Positions 46,702 to 59,180 of a DNA stretch of 64,000 nt are shown piece after piece. Under the pieces are notes generated by a model, which had not been told where the DNA came from, made no database searches, and saw only the letters and a list, made by a program, of their open reading frames with translations. The stretch is from Linnemannia hyalina (lineage: Eukaryota > Mortierellomycota > Mortierellomycetes > Mortierellales > Mortierellaceae). How positions within the stretch are numbered: the first letter of the stretch is position 1; each line of letters starts with the position of its first letter. Made by a program: the position numbers and the translations under genes. The stretch covers positions 1,054,001-1,118,000 of the forward strand of contig JAHRHY010000006.1 in the NCBI GenBank assembly GCA_019671135.1. The letters run 5' to 3'.

Positions 46702-48779
46702 TTAGGCATTGTCGACGCCACGCACAGCTTCGCCAGAGGTAACGGGCAACGAGGAACCCGACGACCCCTCCCTCAACCCACTACGCCTCAAGATCCGCCC
46801 TTCAGCCGCCTCAAACCAACGATCGACATGACGCTTGGGCACGAGCACAAGGATCAAAAACACAATCGACGCAGCACAGCAGATATATGCCCACAGGTTA
46901 CCCACTGCATTGTAGACTGTAGGGACATGCTTGCGGAGTGGCACCTCAGCTGTGAAGTCGCCAGATCCCAAGTTGTACTTGTATCCGAACAGCTGGTGAT
47001 AAGGGTCCCACACTGTTGAGGGTGCCCAGGAGCCGCAACGGAAGATGGTTAATCCTTGCTCGACTGCTCTGAATGACTGAATCGTCGCCTCCAGACGACC
47101 AATCGATCCTGTCATATATCGAATCAAGGGGAAGCGTGAGAATGAGTACAAATGAAAAATCGATTCCAGATCTGCACACCAAGGACAGCTATGCACAACA
47201 CTGAAGAAAATACATAAAAAAACTTACCCCAGGTCCAAGAGGGCTGAAGGAGGATGTCAACTTTTTGATCGCCTGCCTGGGCAATAAAGTTCTGGAAGTC
47301 CATATCGAAGCAGATGGCGCCACCAAGACGACCATACTCACTGTCGGCAACAGGGAGATGGTTGGGTCCAGCAATGGTGTCCGTCTCGACCATGATCACA
47401 GGGTGGGCCTTCTGGTACTCAAAGGCGACCTGTCCCTTGGGGTCAAAGAGCGTAAACATGTTCTTGTTCTTGAGCAACTGCTCATCCAAGAGCTGTGAAT
47501 ACGTGATGCCGAGGTAGATTCCATAGGTGGTCGAGATGTTCTTGGCGGTGGCCCAGAGGCTGTCCAACTGCTGGCTGTTGTTGACACTGACCGCGGTCTC
47601 GCTCCAGATGATGATCTTGGATCCCTTCTTGGCAAAGTCCACAGTCTGGTTCAAGTATCTAGGCAGATCGGTGGGGTCGGGAGAGGATGCGCCAATGACA
47701 CAACTAGCCTGGACAGTAGGAATGATGGTGTCATGCAGGGGCTTCATGTAGAAGGTTCCGTTGGCGTTCCAGAAGCGCATCGAGCCAAAGAGGAAGATGA
47801 ACAGTGTAACGAGGAGAAAGGTGGGGGTGGGGGCAAGGAGCAGGCGACGGAAGATGCGAGGACGGAAGCGGGTCTCGGCGCCGATCTCGCTCCAGTTCAT
47901 AGTATTGACCTCTGTCGACTCGAGGCGGACATGTCTAATCCAGGCTCTGTAGAGAATCACCGAAGCCCAAACCTAATGTCCAATTAACGAACACAACCCA
48001 AGGAACAAAGGAAGGAATGAGAGGAATGGAATAGGAGTTGAAGGATGGATAAAATATGTGTGAGCTGAATTACAAATACCGAATACCCGCATGTCAACTC
48101 TAATGATGCGAATGGGGATCCAGTTCATGAAAACATAATACAAATACAAGCATGAACACAAAGACAACAGTTAACAATATGCAAGGAAAGCAGCAAAAGG
48201 ATGATGGTGAAAGCGTACCATGAAGAACTCGATTCCAGCAATTCCTGCAACAGAGGCCCACTGGACCATAGGTTCCAGCTGGAACTGGGTATAAGCAATC
48301 GATCCATAAGACCCAATGGGGCTGACAGCATAGATAATCGTGAAAAGAGCAACCCAGACCGAGGGGCCAACAAGGGTAGCGAGCAAAGCCCATGCTCCAT
48401 TCTGGAACCTCTCCTGAGGTAAGAACCGACGCTGCCAGGATAGATGAATCCAAAGCGGGATCAGATTGACCAAAGCAACACCGACACCGACCAGAAAAGG
48501 AGTGGCCAACATGGAGTTATCCCAGACATCGGATTGGAGCATGCCTGCGTAGGCCAATCCGGTTCCGACGGTGAGACAGGCAAAGAGGTAGAGGTTGGGG
48601 AAGAGGGCAGCCCAGGACCAGGGGCCAAGTCTATCGAGGTAGCCAAGCGAGAGGGCAATGGCCAAATAGGGGGTTGGTGTGACATTGAGAAGACCAGGAC
48701 CAAAGACGGTGCAGACTAGGACAAACAATGGTGTCACCACCGTGCCGACGGAGGGAACGGAGACTATTCCATTCGGCAT
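46702..48779 (-). CDS. Apolipoprotein N-acyltransferase-like membrane carbon-nitrogen hydrolase
   Basis: Three exons (48779-48219, 47972-47228, 47108-46702) give 570 aa. About six N-terminal membrane helices (VVTPLFVLVCTVFGPGLL, WAALFPNLYLFACLTVG, PFLVGVGVALVNLIPLWI, WALLATLVGPSVWVALF and more) precede a nitrilase-fold domain. A C-terminal helix (LWAYICCAASIVFLILVLV) follows. The catalytic triad is visible: Glu in IIIWSETAVSV, Lys in FEYQKAHPV and Cys in GGAICFDMDF. This is the architecture of bacterial Lnt. In bacteria Lnt N-acylates lipoproteins; the fungal substrate is unknown, so activity on lipoproteins should not be assumed. The domain order and all three catalytic residues make an active acyltransferase or amidase plausible. 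Start is ATG 48779 (MPNGIVSVPS). Confidence 0.87.
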
Positions 48780-50718
48780 CTTTTTTTTTCCCTGTGATGG
48801 GTGTGACTTTAATGAGGAGGGAGGCGGTGTCAGTGATGAGGAATGGGAGCTGCAGGAGAGAGTGCTCCACAATGAAGGAGATGGAGGGAGAGAATGAGAT
48901 GAGGAAGTGGAGGCGAATGGAGAAACAGAGAGAGGCGTGTGAATGAAGTAAGAGTGACACCCCGAAAAAAAAAAGAGAAAAAAATCGAGGCACACTTTTA
49001 AAGGAGTTAGGCTTCGTGGAAGTCGATAGATTTTTGAGAGTTATGCTGACTGACCGACCCAATAATGGAAGGGATCGGAGAAAAGCCCAGCCGAGGGTAG
49101 CTCACTCCACCTTATTTGGGCATGGTCGAGCGATCTCTTCCATGCAACCTGCTCCTGCTCTTGCTATGCTTTGCCCGCCTTTCTATACGGATGAAATATT
49201 AGTATGACTGCATGGAGGCTGTGGGGTAAGGGAAGGAGGGTGTATCTCCCAGGTAGTGGCATTGAGAAGAGCCAATCAGCCTCACATACTCTAATAGCTT
49301 ATTTTTGGTGGCGTCAACTCACTCCCATACGATTGGCACAAGTGCAATCATTCGCTGTAAAGCAAACAGCTGGCTAACACCTGGCTGCCCATAGGACGTT
49401 CAAACAGTATTACTTACATTAATGTACCTCTTTTTGCCCCCACTGAGCGGCATGGATGCTATTAAAAAATGCAATACGTACACATTTTCAAAGCCTGGTA
49501 TCTCGTTCAAGTTTATGCGAGAAGATCCATTCGACCATTACTTCGTATCCCCTTTCCCATTAAGACCAACCAGCTTGATCCGTACCTTGTAACCTTTGTA
49601 TCCCATTATCATAATTGCACCTCCTTCTTCTCCTTTATTGCTCCCTGTTTTAGCTTGGGCTTTTCTATACTCTTTCTGTGATTTGTCCTTGTTTCGTTTC
49701 TACGTTCACTCGCCACCTCTTAATTTAACCTCACCACACACCTGACTTGTGGACAACAAAAACTAGGCAAAGCTAGCAATGAGAACGCGCTTCTTCCTAT
49801 CTAGGATAGCCTCCACTGCCTAGATGAAAATAGAAAAGTGACACTTTAGGATGCCAACACCAAGTAGCTACTCATAGGCATTTGTTGACAAGATTTTGTT
49901 TGTCTTGCTTGCTTTCTTTCTTTCCTATGGAGATGGCGTGGATGAGGAGACAAGAAAAACATTTGGCATTGAGGGCTTCATGTTCGGTGAGAATAAGGCT
50001 GTTATGTAATAACAAACTTCACGCTCTCCCGAAGCCTCTTTTTTTTCCCGCTCTTTGTAAAGCAAACAATTTCTACAGGAAGGCCAAACATTCAGAACAT
50101 GAGGACGAAAACCTTGAAGGACAAACAAAAAAACATCCGTTTATGGCGGAGGACATGATTAAGTACGCAAACAACAGAAAACTGCTATCTGTATATACCA
50201 AATGGAAAGAAAACAAATAACGAGGCAAAAAAGAAAACAGTCTGTTCCAAGCCAAGGTCTGAGTTTAACCCTATGCCATCGCTACCAGCACTACCACATC
50301 CTTTCTCACTCTCGAATTCATGCAACGCATACCCTTAGTCACGCAGGGTGTCCGTTAACGCACTCACCTTCATACCTTTACTTGCGGTTTTTTTTTCCTT
50401 CGCTGTATCTTTCCTTCAAGCATGTGCTAAATCCCCTTGCATTTTTTTTCGCACCTGCCTCCGAAAACATTTGAAAATACTAGACCGGCGGACAGGACAT
50501 GGGGTTTGAGCAGCAAACGAGTGGTTGCGCAGAGGAGACGGAGGAAAGAGGTTGGTCGAGAGAAAGGGGACGGATGCGCACAGGCCACAACGCGTACAGA
50601 ATAATATTTTATTCTTTAAGAGCTACATGGCAATTACAACGAAGAAAAAAGTGCCTTCACAACAGAACATCCTCCTACATTGCCTTCCGTTAATGTTTTG
50701 CCATTCTAAAGAGTACAA

Positions 50719-50779
50719 AACGAAAAAACAAAAACAAAAACAAAACCAAAACCAAAACCAAAACCAAAACCAAAACACG
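50719..50779. repeat. (CAAAAC)n-type microsatellite
   Basis: About ten copies of CAAAAC or CAAAAA in tandem, first AAACAAAAA then regular CCAAAA spacing. Intergenic and not telomeric (fungal telomere repeats are TTAGGG-like). Confidence 0.8.
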
Positions 50780-52554
50780 CCAGATGGTGAGGCATGACGA
50801 TGGTTAGAAAGAACAAGGCGTAGGACGGGTAGCTACAGTCTGATGACTAATAAAATTACCATCCCGCTGGAAAAAAAAATATAGAAACAAACAAGGCACG
50901 ATATTGCGGGAGGCACATACCCTTCAACAAACAACACACGAAACAGCCTCCAATCGACCGTCTAAATGAGTGTCTACATTTTGAATGCCATATGTATGTG
51001 TGTATATACAATATTCACTTTAAGATGCTCAGTTTTCGCGGGCCTCCTCTGGCATGTTGTTTGATTGTTTCTGTAGAAAACAACAAAAGAAGGGCGCACT
51101 CAATCTGCAGTCAGAACCAGGTCTATCTGCTCACTCGCCCTGCCTTCTTTCCGCTTACCATAAACAAAAAACTAAACAAAAACACAACAATGACAAAGGC
51201 GCAAGGGGGGGGGGGGGGGGGGGGGGTGAGGGTGAGTGTGACTGAAAGGTAAACATTGGCATCGATAGAAGAGAGAGAAAAGAGCCTTCTCCTCATCACC
51301 TTTTTATGACTGGTCTTGTAGCCTCTGCTCAAATATTATGAATGGGTGGATGTATGCACCTCAAACATTGCCCGCTCTCCCGCCCCACTGAAGTGTTGTT
51401 TGTGTTTTCTGAAATTCACATCTGATGACCTGTACACTCTTCATGGTCATCATTTCGGCAACTCGGGCGCACTGTCCTCCTTCCCTTCTTCCTCACCCCA
51501 CAAAGAAAATACTTTTCTTGCCTCACTATCCTCACTATCACATCGTTGTTTCTCCTCCTCCACATCCCATGTCAGCCTTGAACTTTGTTCTTTCCTCTAT
51601 CTCCCTCCCTTTCAACCTTGATGGTACCCACCTTCCTCCTCCCCTGACCGAGGATTGTCCAAATCTAGCGGATGGCTAATGCTCACATTCTTCACGGTTA
51701 AAATTTATGCAACAAGGAAATGGGTGCGCAAACGACTTCCACATGTAGATTGTATCTCGCTCTCATACTCAACATTATTATTCCTCCGCTTCTTTTTCTT
51801 CCTCCAGTGACCTACTCTTACACCATGACAAAATAGCGCTTGACACTGTTTGCAGCCTACATGAAAACACCGTAGTTGAGGGAGGTAAACAATGCACTAC
51901 AGAATAGATGTTAGGGTGATTTGCGAATAGAGCATGAAAGATGTTTTTGTTGCCTGTTCTCTCTCTCACGCACACTCTCGGCTTCTGTTGCTGTTGGTTG
52001 TTTGTCGGTGTTCACTTGAAACTATACACTGGCCTGCCTCTCCTTCTGTCCCTGAACGTTTGTTATTTTTTGATTGTTTTTTTTCTCCTTGCGTTTTCTT
52101 TAACCAGCACTCCATGTCCAGCTTTTGTCTTCTTCAACCCCAACGCTGAACAATCCTCTTCTTCTTCATCTATTTTTTGGGGTAAAAAATAGGTCTTTGA
52201 AGTCAAGGCAGCTGGCGCTAAGCAAAGGAACGCATGCGCGCTTAAGAATGTGAGCCGAGGAACAAACACGGTCAACCAGCTAGTTCTTGAATGGATTGTG
52301 TCTGTTTTGAAATGAACAAGCTCGTCCCTCGCTTGCGCGCGTGCGCCTCGACTTTTCTCGTCTTGAACCTCCTTCTTTCCTCCTTCTCCACAAACACTCC
52401 CCTTCGCTCTCACAAATGCATGCGCATGCCCCGTTGCGCACCCCTGCATCTTGCTGAAGTAAACCAACTGACAACGGTGATCTAGACACTTCCTCCTCTT
52501 CAAGTAACACTTTCATGCCTCTTCTCCTGCTGTTCCCACCCACTCCCTTACCAC

Positions 52555-52562
52555 TATAAAAA
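52555..52562 (+). promoter_or_regulatory. TATA box of ML-domain gene
   Basis: TATAAAAA sits 112 bp upstream of the ATG at 52667, followed by a CT/CA-rich short leader. This is a classic placement for a strongly expressed secreted-protein gene. Confidence 0.65.
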
Positions 52563-52666
52563 GGCACCATCCACTCACCTTTTCCCCTCTCCTTCTTCTC
52601 CTCAGTTCACGCCTCATCTCCTCTCCTCATTCAAATCCACCTCCACACCAAACACTCCAAGCAACA

Positions 52667-53376
52667 ATGAAGTTCATCGCCGCACTCGCAACCCTGGTCC
52701 TCGCCGCCGTCGCCTCGGGCCAAACAACCATGCCCACCCCTTTCGACTGCTCCACTGGCCCCACCCAGATCGCTATCACGTCCTTCAACCTGGTACCCTA
52801 CCCCCTCTGCATCAACGAGATGGTCTGTGCCACTGGTACCGGTACCCTCTCGACCCCCGTCATCGAGGGAGCCACTCTTGCCATTACTGGTCGTTACCTC
52901 GGCCGCTTGGTTTACACGGATAACCATGATTTGTGTGAGCTGTTGGCGTCCCAGGGCTTCCAGTGCCCTATGCCCACTACCATGACCTCGATCACTGCCT
53001 GCGTCTTGGTCAAGCCCAACGCTCCCCCAAACGTAAACATCTGCTTCTTTTTTTTTCATTTGGCCTTTTCGCGACGCGTTTCAATGTTGGTTTATAACCA
53101 TTAACCAACTCTTCCATAATGCTCTTTTTTGTTTTGGCTCGCTCGCATGTCAAATTATAGATCGGAGTTGCTCTCCAGGTCGTTGCCGTCAACGGCGATG
53201 GTGGTGTCCTCTTCTGCCAGGCTGGTAAGTCTCCCTTTTCCCTGTAACTCAGGATGTATGTGTATTTTACTTCGCCCTCTTCAAAACGTCGAATAACTAA
53301 CAATCGTCTCTCTCTCTCTCTCTCTCTCGTATTTGTAACATTAGCCAACGGTGTCATTGCCACCACTTGCCCTTAA
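52667..53376 (+). CDS. Secreted ML-domain (NPC2/PG-PI transfer protein-like) protein
   Basis: Small secreted lipid-binding protein. Three exons (52667-53032, 53161-53224, 53345-53376) give 153 aa. The signal peptide is MKFIAALATLVLAAVASG. The mature chain begins with DCSTG and shows the ML pattern: alternating strands (AITSFNLVPYPLC, GTGTLSTPVIEGATLAIT), then CELLASQGFQCPM, and ends DGGVLFCQA...TTCP. Eight cysteines in the mature chain would make about four disulfides. CELLxxxGxxCP is the element I recognise from fungal phosphatidylglycerol/phosphatidylinositol transfer proteins. Intron 2 contains a (CT)n run of about 20 nt before its acceptor. The ligand is unknown; sterols or phospholipids are the family precedents. 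Confidence 0.86.
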
Positions 53377-53694
53377 GCTGGCTCCCTCCAAGGCCTACCT
53401 TGCGGTCGTTTCTTTCGTCCGCGCTCCCATAAAGGCATCCGTACAAGGCCTATATTTTCTCAAGGACCTGTTCATCTCTCACATTGACGACTCGACCCCC
53501 TCAGAAGAGCGCTTCCTTTGTCCGACTTTTGCACATCCCTTGATAGCTTAACACAGAAAATAATCTAGCTTTATCTTATTAAAAAAAACCCCCCCCCCCC
53601 CTCAAAAACAAACTTGTTGTTCGACGAAAAAGAAATATATTTCAATGCATTTACTTTCCAGCTTTATTTCCCTCGAAGCAAGAACAGGAGAGGG
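53377..53694. other. Convergent 3' spacer
   Basis: Between the stop codons of the ML-domain gene (plus) and the K+ channel gene (minus). It holds an A7-C10 run near 53580-53600 and AATAAT-type signals. No gene is seen. Confidence 0.5.
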
Positions 53695-55901
53695 TTAAAG
53701 CCGTGTTGGATCTTCAAACGGTGACTTTTTGGGCACGAGGTCATGCGACTCAAGGATTCGCTGTAAAGTATCCATAGCCTGCTGGTTCTGCTTCAGCACC
53801 TGTGTCATTGCCTGCAATCGATCCATCACCTCCTGCTGCCCAGGTGTAGTCCCATTCCCTGTCAGAGACGAGTATCCTGGCCGCGATGATTCTTCCTCGT
53901 ATGAATGCGAGCTATCAAAGCTCCTCCTTGGCTCTATGTGTTTCATGGTACGAGTAAAAAGACCGTTTATGTCAATACTTCCTTCCACGTCTGTCCGTTT
54001 AAAATCACGTCTTGCGAGACACGAAGAAAACGTACCATCGCCAGTATCATCCCCGTTTTGCTCACGAGTATTAGCTTCCGCTTTTCGCCGGTACTGCTGC
54101 ATGGCTTCCCAGACAAGCGTGAAATTCCGTCCAATGATAATCGATGGTAGAGTAATCAGCAAGACACCGCACATCATTGCCGGGAAAGAAATCAGTTTCC
54201 CGATGAACGTTGTCGGCACCATGTCGCCATATCCTGTCGTCGTGATTGTCACCATCACAAACCAAAACGCTGAAGGGATACTGTCGAATGTACTCGGGTT
54301 GTTGTTCGCATCCACAAACACCTGCCTTGCATCATCCCACTCTCCTATTGCCGTAAAACGTACAATGAAGCAAGGGTCGGTGAGAAGATGAATAGGTTGT
54401 CCATAACATATAGGATCCCACATTTATGGTCGTCGTCATGGTAACATGAAATAGCGTGATAGTGCTTACCTCGCTCAGCGAAATAGAGCAGTGTAGAGAA
54501 CAACATGGTACCGGTAATGAGGAAGAAAAATAGGGCGCTCAGGGCATCCATACTCCGTTTGATAGCAACAATCATGACCTCGATGGTCATAATGATCGTC
54601 GACGAGTACTTGAATGTTCTGAATACCCGCAAGAGTCGGAACAGTCTCAGGATCGAAAATCGAAAGTACACCGTCTATTACGCGACAGCAGCATATCGGC
54701 GAGTAGAGTTAGGGCGATTGTTGATTAGCTTCGTCGCTTCTCTCCTCGTCATGTTGGGAGTACGATTCCTGAATGTCAACCCTGAAGAATGCTCCTGAAT
54801 ACATGTTCCTGTGCGGGCAACATACCGTGTCCCTGGTCAATGCCATTTCGATAAAGTAGGGTATGATGGACAAAAAGTCGATGATCGCAAGGGGGGCTAG
54901 TGAGCGCAAGAACAAAGCAATACAGTTAGGATCCATGACGCGAAAATGCCGATATCCTGGACGCGTAACCACAATGGCAATGGTCTCCTATTCCCATATG
55001 TCCCTGACTTACAAAGGACAAACTTCCTGAGCTGCTTGAATGAATCCGAGTGAGCGATGATACGAGCAATCAACTCGATCGTGAACAATACGACCATGAT
55101 CGTCTCGATGTAGAACCTATTGAGTCAACCGCGAGAGAATATGCATCAGTATCGAATGATAACCGTTGCGGGTGTGGTATGAATCCAATTGCAATAGCCG
55201 AATGTCCATGAATGTGCCCTCAACATACCAGACCTTATTGTCGGTGGACCGGAAGGAAGGGATGGTTTCGATGGTAGTAATGACGGCACTGATGACGATC
55301 GCCATCGAGACCCAGACATTGAGTGCAAAGGCAGTATTGCTGGAGGAGGGGTCCTCTAGTAACAGAAACAACCGTCGCTTGAAAGGGTTCTGAGGAACGG
55401 GATTTTGAATGGATAAATTGTGTTGCACAAATGACAAACACGAAAAAGAAGAACGTTTTGGTTTAGTTCAGGGACCAATGCACCAATGATCCAGTGAAAA
55501 AAAATTACCGCAAACAAGCGATTGAAGCATGCGCTTTTAGTTGCTCTCAATTATAAATTCGACCCAATTAAAACGTCTTGTCTTTCGATTCTCTTTGTTA
55601 CCTTGATAGCGTTCGCTTGGGCGTTAGACCAGCTGTTAGAGTCGACCTCTCCATGCATTTCTCTGAGCTCCTGCGGAATGTCGATCATCGGCCACTCCAA
55701 GTCCATGTCAACTTGATGCATCGACCTCCGTGGCTGGGCCTCTGCTCTGATGGGCGAGGGTCCAGCTCTGTCAGTGGCGTGAGCGTGGTGAGTCTGCTCT
55801 GTGTTGATGGTGGGGGGTTGGGTCAGCTCGATGTGATCGACTTCGTCTGGGTCAAAGTCATCGGGTTCATCCTGGAGACGCTCAAACTGACGTCGCGGCA
55901 T
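53695..55901 (-). CDS. Voltage-gated potassium channel (Kv-like, six-helix)
   Basis: Six exons (55901-55602, 55389-55229, 55116-55013, 54896-54826, 54674-54470, 54344-53695) give 496 aa. The N-terminal about 100 residues are acidic and lack a T1 tetramerisation domain. S1 is VWVSMAIVISAVITTIETI, S2 IETIMVVLFTIELIARII and S3 LAIIDFLSIIPYFIEMAL. S4 is RFSILRLFRLLRVFRTFK, with Arg at every third position, so the voltage sensor is intact. S5 is SMDALSALFFFLITGTMLF. The pore loop is SAFWFVMVTITTTGYGDMVP with the TTGYGD potassium filter, and S6 is ISFPAMMCGVLLITLPSIIIG, which has no Pro-x-Pro but a single LP kink. The C-terminus ends in a coiled coil (QQEVMDRLQAMTQVLKQNQQAMDTLQRILE) that could tetramerise the channel. 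Expected to carry voltage-gated K+ flux across the plasma membrane. Confidence 0.93.
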
Positions 55902-56382
55902 GCTGGACTTATACTGGACTGGACTGGACTGAAGGCGGGTGTGAGTGAGTATGGCAAACTTTTTTTTATTTTTCTGTTTGAATGTCCAGGTGCCGCGGGA
56001 TGTCCTCTTTTAGGAAGAAGGGACGCAGGGCTGAGTTGTGAAAAAAAGGGAATGGAGGAGAGGTCAGTCGTGAGTGAGCATGGGCATGGAGAAGAGAAAG
56101 AAAAGGAGTTTGGGCGACCGAGGGGTAGGAGGAGAGAGTGAGGGGACAAAAGAGAAAAGAAAAAAAAGAAAAGAAAAGAATCGACAGCGGTGGTAAACCA
56201 CGTCGATAAGAAGGCTGTGGTTAGCCAAGAATCAAACCAAATCAAATCAAATAAAAAAAAGTGAAGAAAAAAACAAGGGACGAGGAAGACCCTGCCGCGT
56301 CGTACATCTCTCCTCATCCATTTAGCCAATCAATCGCCCTCCTCCTCCATTGCTATCCTATCTATAGCTCGCTCGTCCATGT
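55902..56382. other. Spacer / channel promoter
   Basis: About 480 bp between the channel start and the stop of the DUF8032 gene. An A-rich stretch (AAAAGAAAAGAAAAGAATC, AAATCAAATCAAATAAAAAAAAG) covers 56150-56280. No gene or clear TATA box is seen. Confidence 0.5.
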
Positions 56383-59006
56383 TCAGTCCTCGTCCTCGTA
56401 ATAATCCTCAACGTCGCTGTTGTAGCAATTGGTCAACGCCCCAATGAGCTCCTCCGTCGTCATGCTCACCAGATTATGATCCTCCGCGTACTCACTATTG
56501 TTCAACCGCGACTTCCACCAGTCAACCTCATCCTCATCCTCATTATCACCCTCACCTTCGTCCTCGTCCTCATCCTCACCGTCATGATATCCCTCCTGCT
56601 CACTCTCATTCTCCTTTCTACCTCCGTCCTCAACAGCCACTCCTGCTCCTTCTCTACCCTCCCTTTTCTTCCCGTCGGGCTCTCGTCCATCCTCGTGTCC
56701 ATGCTGCTCATATCCCAACGCATCCCTATCCCCTTCCGTATCACCGTGACGGATCCGCTTGTCAAATCGAACACGGTGGTTACTGCCACTGCCTCCACTG
56801 TTGGGGTATGTTTTTGGAGTAAACTCGTTCCAAGACCTCTTCCTTGTCAGAAATGTCTCGGACCGAGAGAGGGGCGAGGCGTTCTTTGAACTTGCGGTAG
56901 CAGCAGTGGTAGAGTGGATGCGTGGTCGACTCCGCGCTGATCCAGATCCAGTGCCTAGACTGTACGTCCGAATGCTGCCAGTGAACGACAACAGCGACAT
57001 TTGGGAATGAAACACTTCTTCGGAAGACGATCCATCCCCAGACTCGTCCTCAAAAGAGTCGCCCTCACTAGGCTCCTCGTCTTCATCCCCATCCTCCTCG
57101 TCAAAGTCCTCTCCTTTGCTGTCGTCGCTGTCCTCCTCTCCTTCTTCACCATATTCCTCGTCGTCCTCCTCATCGCCGTTCTCATCTGCTGCCCTGCGTT
57201 CAGCGCTGCCATACCGATTCGAGGCCTTGTCCATTCCCTCATCGTCCTCTGAATAGGGCTCGCCTGCGACTTCAACATGCTCCTTTCGGGAAATAGGATC
57301 TCCGGTGTCAAAACGGACACGGGCCTGTTGATTCCGATGACGAGTGCGAGGAGGATCCGATCCACTGAAGAGTGAATACACAGGACTGGAAGAAGAGTTT
57401 CTCCGGGTCAACAGTGATGGACCGACCCTTGCCCGAGGTTGACCAGTCGATGGGAGGAATCGTCGCCTGTAGGCATCCAACACTTGCTGTAACAAAAGTC
57501 GTTTCCCGTTCAGCAGTCCACTGTTGATCAAACACTATTATTTTAGAAAAGAGGAATGTGTCAGACAAGAAACAACTGACCATGCATTGACAGATGAGCG
57601 ACCAAATATGTCAGCCCTTACCAATTTCCACCCGATCTCGTTCAAGAAGGACTCCTCGGCCTGTCGGATACCATAGGTGTTCCAGTGCTCAGACTGGTCG
57701 TCATGGGTCAGGAAGGATCTAGGATAGACACAGTTGCTCCTCTTGAATTCGTGCGGAATGTCATCTAGATTGATGCCGCTGATGTTGATCTGCAGCCGCA
57801 GTCGCTTGAACTGGCCTTGGATGTAGCCGTCGAACTCCAGCGATGACAAGTCGCTGGTTGAAGTCTCAAACGAACCAAGGCTGGGTAGCCGTTGGGTAAG
57901 CTGAGGAGTAGCTGTCTGAACTTGCGCTTCGGGCTGTTGCCGAGGAGTGAGATCAGAGGGGACCGGTCGCTGAGTGCCATCCTGCAATGAGGACACCATC
58001 GCCGGCTGCCATGTCAAAGGAAGGGGTGCTGGCACTGGAGAATTACTTGGAATAATCAATCTTGGGATCAGTAACACTGGTCCCCTCACATCCTTCTCGA
58101 CGGCCTTGCTCTGCGTCTTCTTTTCCTGACTCTTGACTCGACGCGATTTTTGCTCAGAGGACGCATTCCGAAGACTGATCACAGCTCGCTGAAGAACACC
58201 CTTGCGCTCGCTCAGAACCGTCGGGTTCAGATGAGCCAGCTTCCACCCCTGCTCATTACACTCTCGCTCATAGTCGCGTCGAGACCCCTTGTACTCCTCC
58301 TCGACCCCATTCGCGCTTGGGTAGAGGCAATTCGTCTCCTGAAACTTCGCAGGGATATCGTCCATGCTGACCTGGTCAATGTTGGCTCGAACTGTGTAAG
58401 GTGTACTGGCAGCGCTTCTTGTTGTATAGGTAAATGTAAGCCATGGGACTCCGTTGACAATCTTGATTGATGGCTTGGGAGGAGAAGGACTCTTTGGAGT
58501 AGTATTCATCACCGACATGAACTGCTTCATGCTCGCAGTTGGAGCACGGGCTGGTGGCAGTCGAGCTGAAGGACGAGGCGGAGCGCTGGGTGGAACTCTT
58601 GCCAGGTTTCCAAAAGACTGTTGTCGATCCATTTTGGCGCGCCGCAGTGTCTCCTCCATGCTGTTCAGTTGCTCGATTGATAGCCCCGACAAGGCGTTCA
58701 TGACCCCTTCGTTGGGCGACAAAAGCTGCTGAACGGGCATCATAATGCCACTTGTCAATGCAGAGCGTGTTGACGCCAATTGGTCGGCCTGTGAAGTTGT
58801 ATCAGATTTGGAGAGGGGCGCGGTTAAATACAGCTTCAACAGTCGATGTTCAGAACAATATCCTTTAAGTCAACACCTACGGAGCCTTGGCTAAGCGACG
58901 CCCTCGTAGAGCTTGAGCTTCCTTGGTTCGTACGCGAGTGTTGGAAAGTCAAAAATTCTACTCCCGCCGACATTCCTTTGTCGCGAGATGGCTCATGAGA
59001 GGCCAT
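56383..59006 (-). CDS. Fungal DUF8032-type protein with two domain copies and acidic tail
   Basis: Three exons (59006-58881, 58788-57622, 57534-56383) give 814 aa. Two related modules are visible. Copy 1 (from PWLTFTYTTRSAAS) has DDIPAKFQETNCLYP, ECNEQGWKLAHLNP and ERKGVLQRAVISLRN. Copy 2 (from FDGYIQGQFKRLRLQ) has DDIPHEFKRSNCVYP, NEIGWKL and GKRLLLQQVLDAYRRR, the last part rebuilt across intron 2. I recall this pattern as DUF8032, a fungal domain of unknown function, possibly transcription-linked. The C-terminal 380 residues are disordered, with long Glu/Asp runs and basic HRVRFDKRIRHG motifs. The start is the upstream in-frame ATG at 59006; 58973 is an alternative 11 codons later. The augmin-like gene's stop lies 175 bp upstream. 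Confidence 0.85.
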
Positions 59007-59180
59007 TGAATGTTGAATGGCGCGGATGAACGAACTGAAAGCTGTCGTAAAACTATCGTCGTAGTTGAAAGGGAAAAGCTGGGCGTAGTGATTGTAAAAG
59101 ACAAGCCAAAAGGGGGTCGTTTGACCGGGGGTAGCTCAAGAAAACGTAAACAACCGTCACACTGGGCGTTGAATGCTTTA

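Larger units (their letters stand above)
48780..52666. other. 3.9-kb gene-poor spacer
   Basis: No gene could be supported on either strand. It contains a (CAAAAC/CAAAAA) simple repeat at about 50719-50779, a G20 run at 51207-51226, and T/C-rich stretches near 51440-51650 and 52340-52660. The last 150 bp are the pyrimidine-rich promoter and leader of the ML-domain gene. A 112-codon open frame at 49882-50220 looks non-coding. Confidence 0.5.

Noticed and set aside
49882..50220. 112-codon plus-strand frame in the large spacer
   Set aside because: Composition and lack of motif suggest chance; flanks have no splice signals joining it to another exon.
50719..50779. (CAAAAC) array considered as telomeric or integration scar
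   Set aside because: Unit does not match fungal telomere repeats and no flanking duplication is seen; it is a simple microsatellite.
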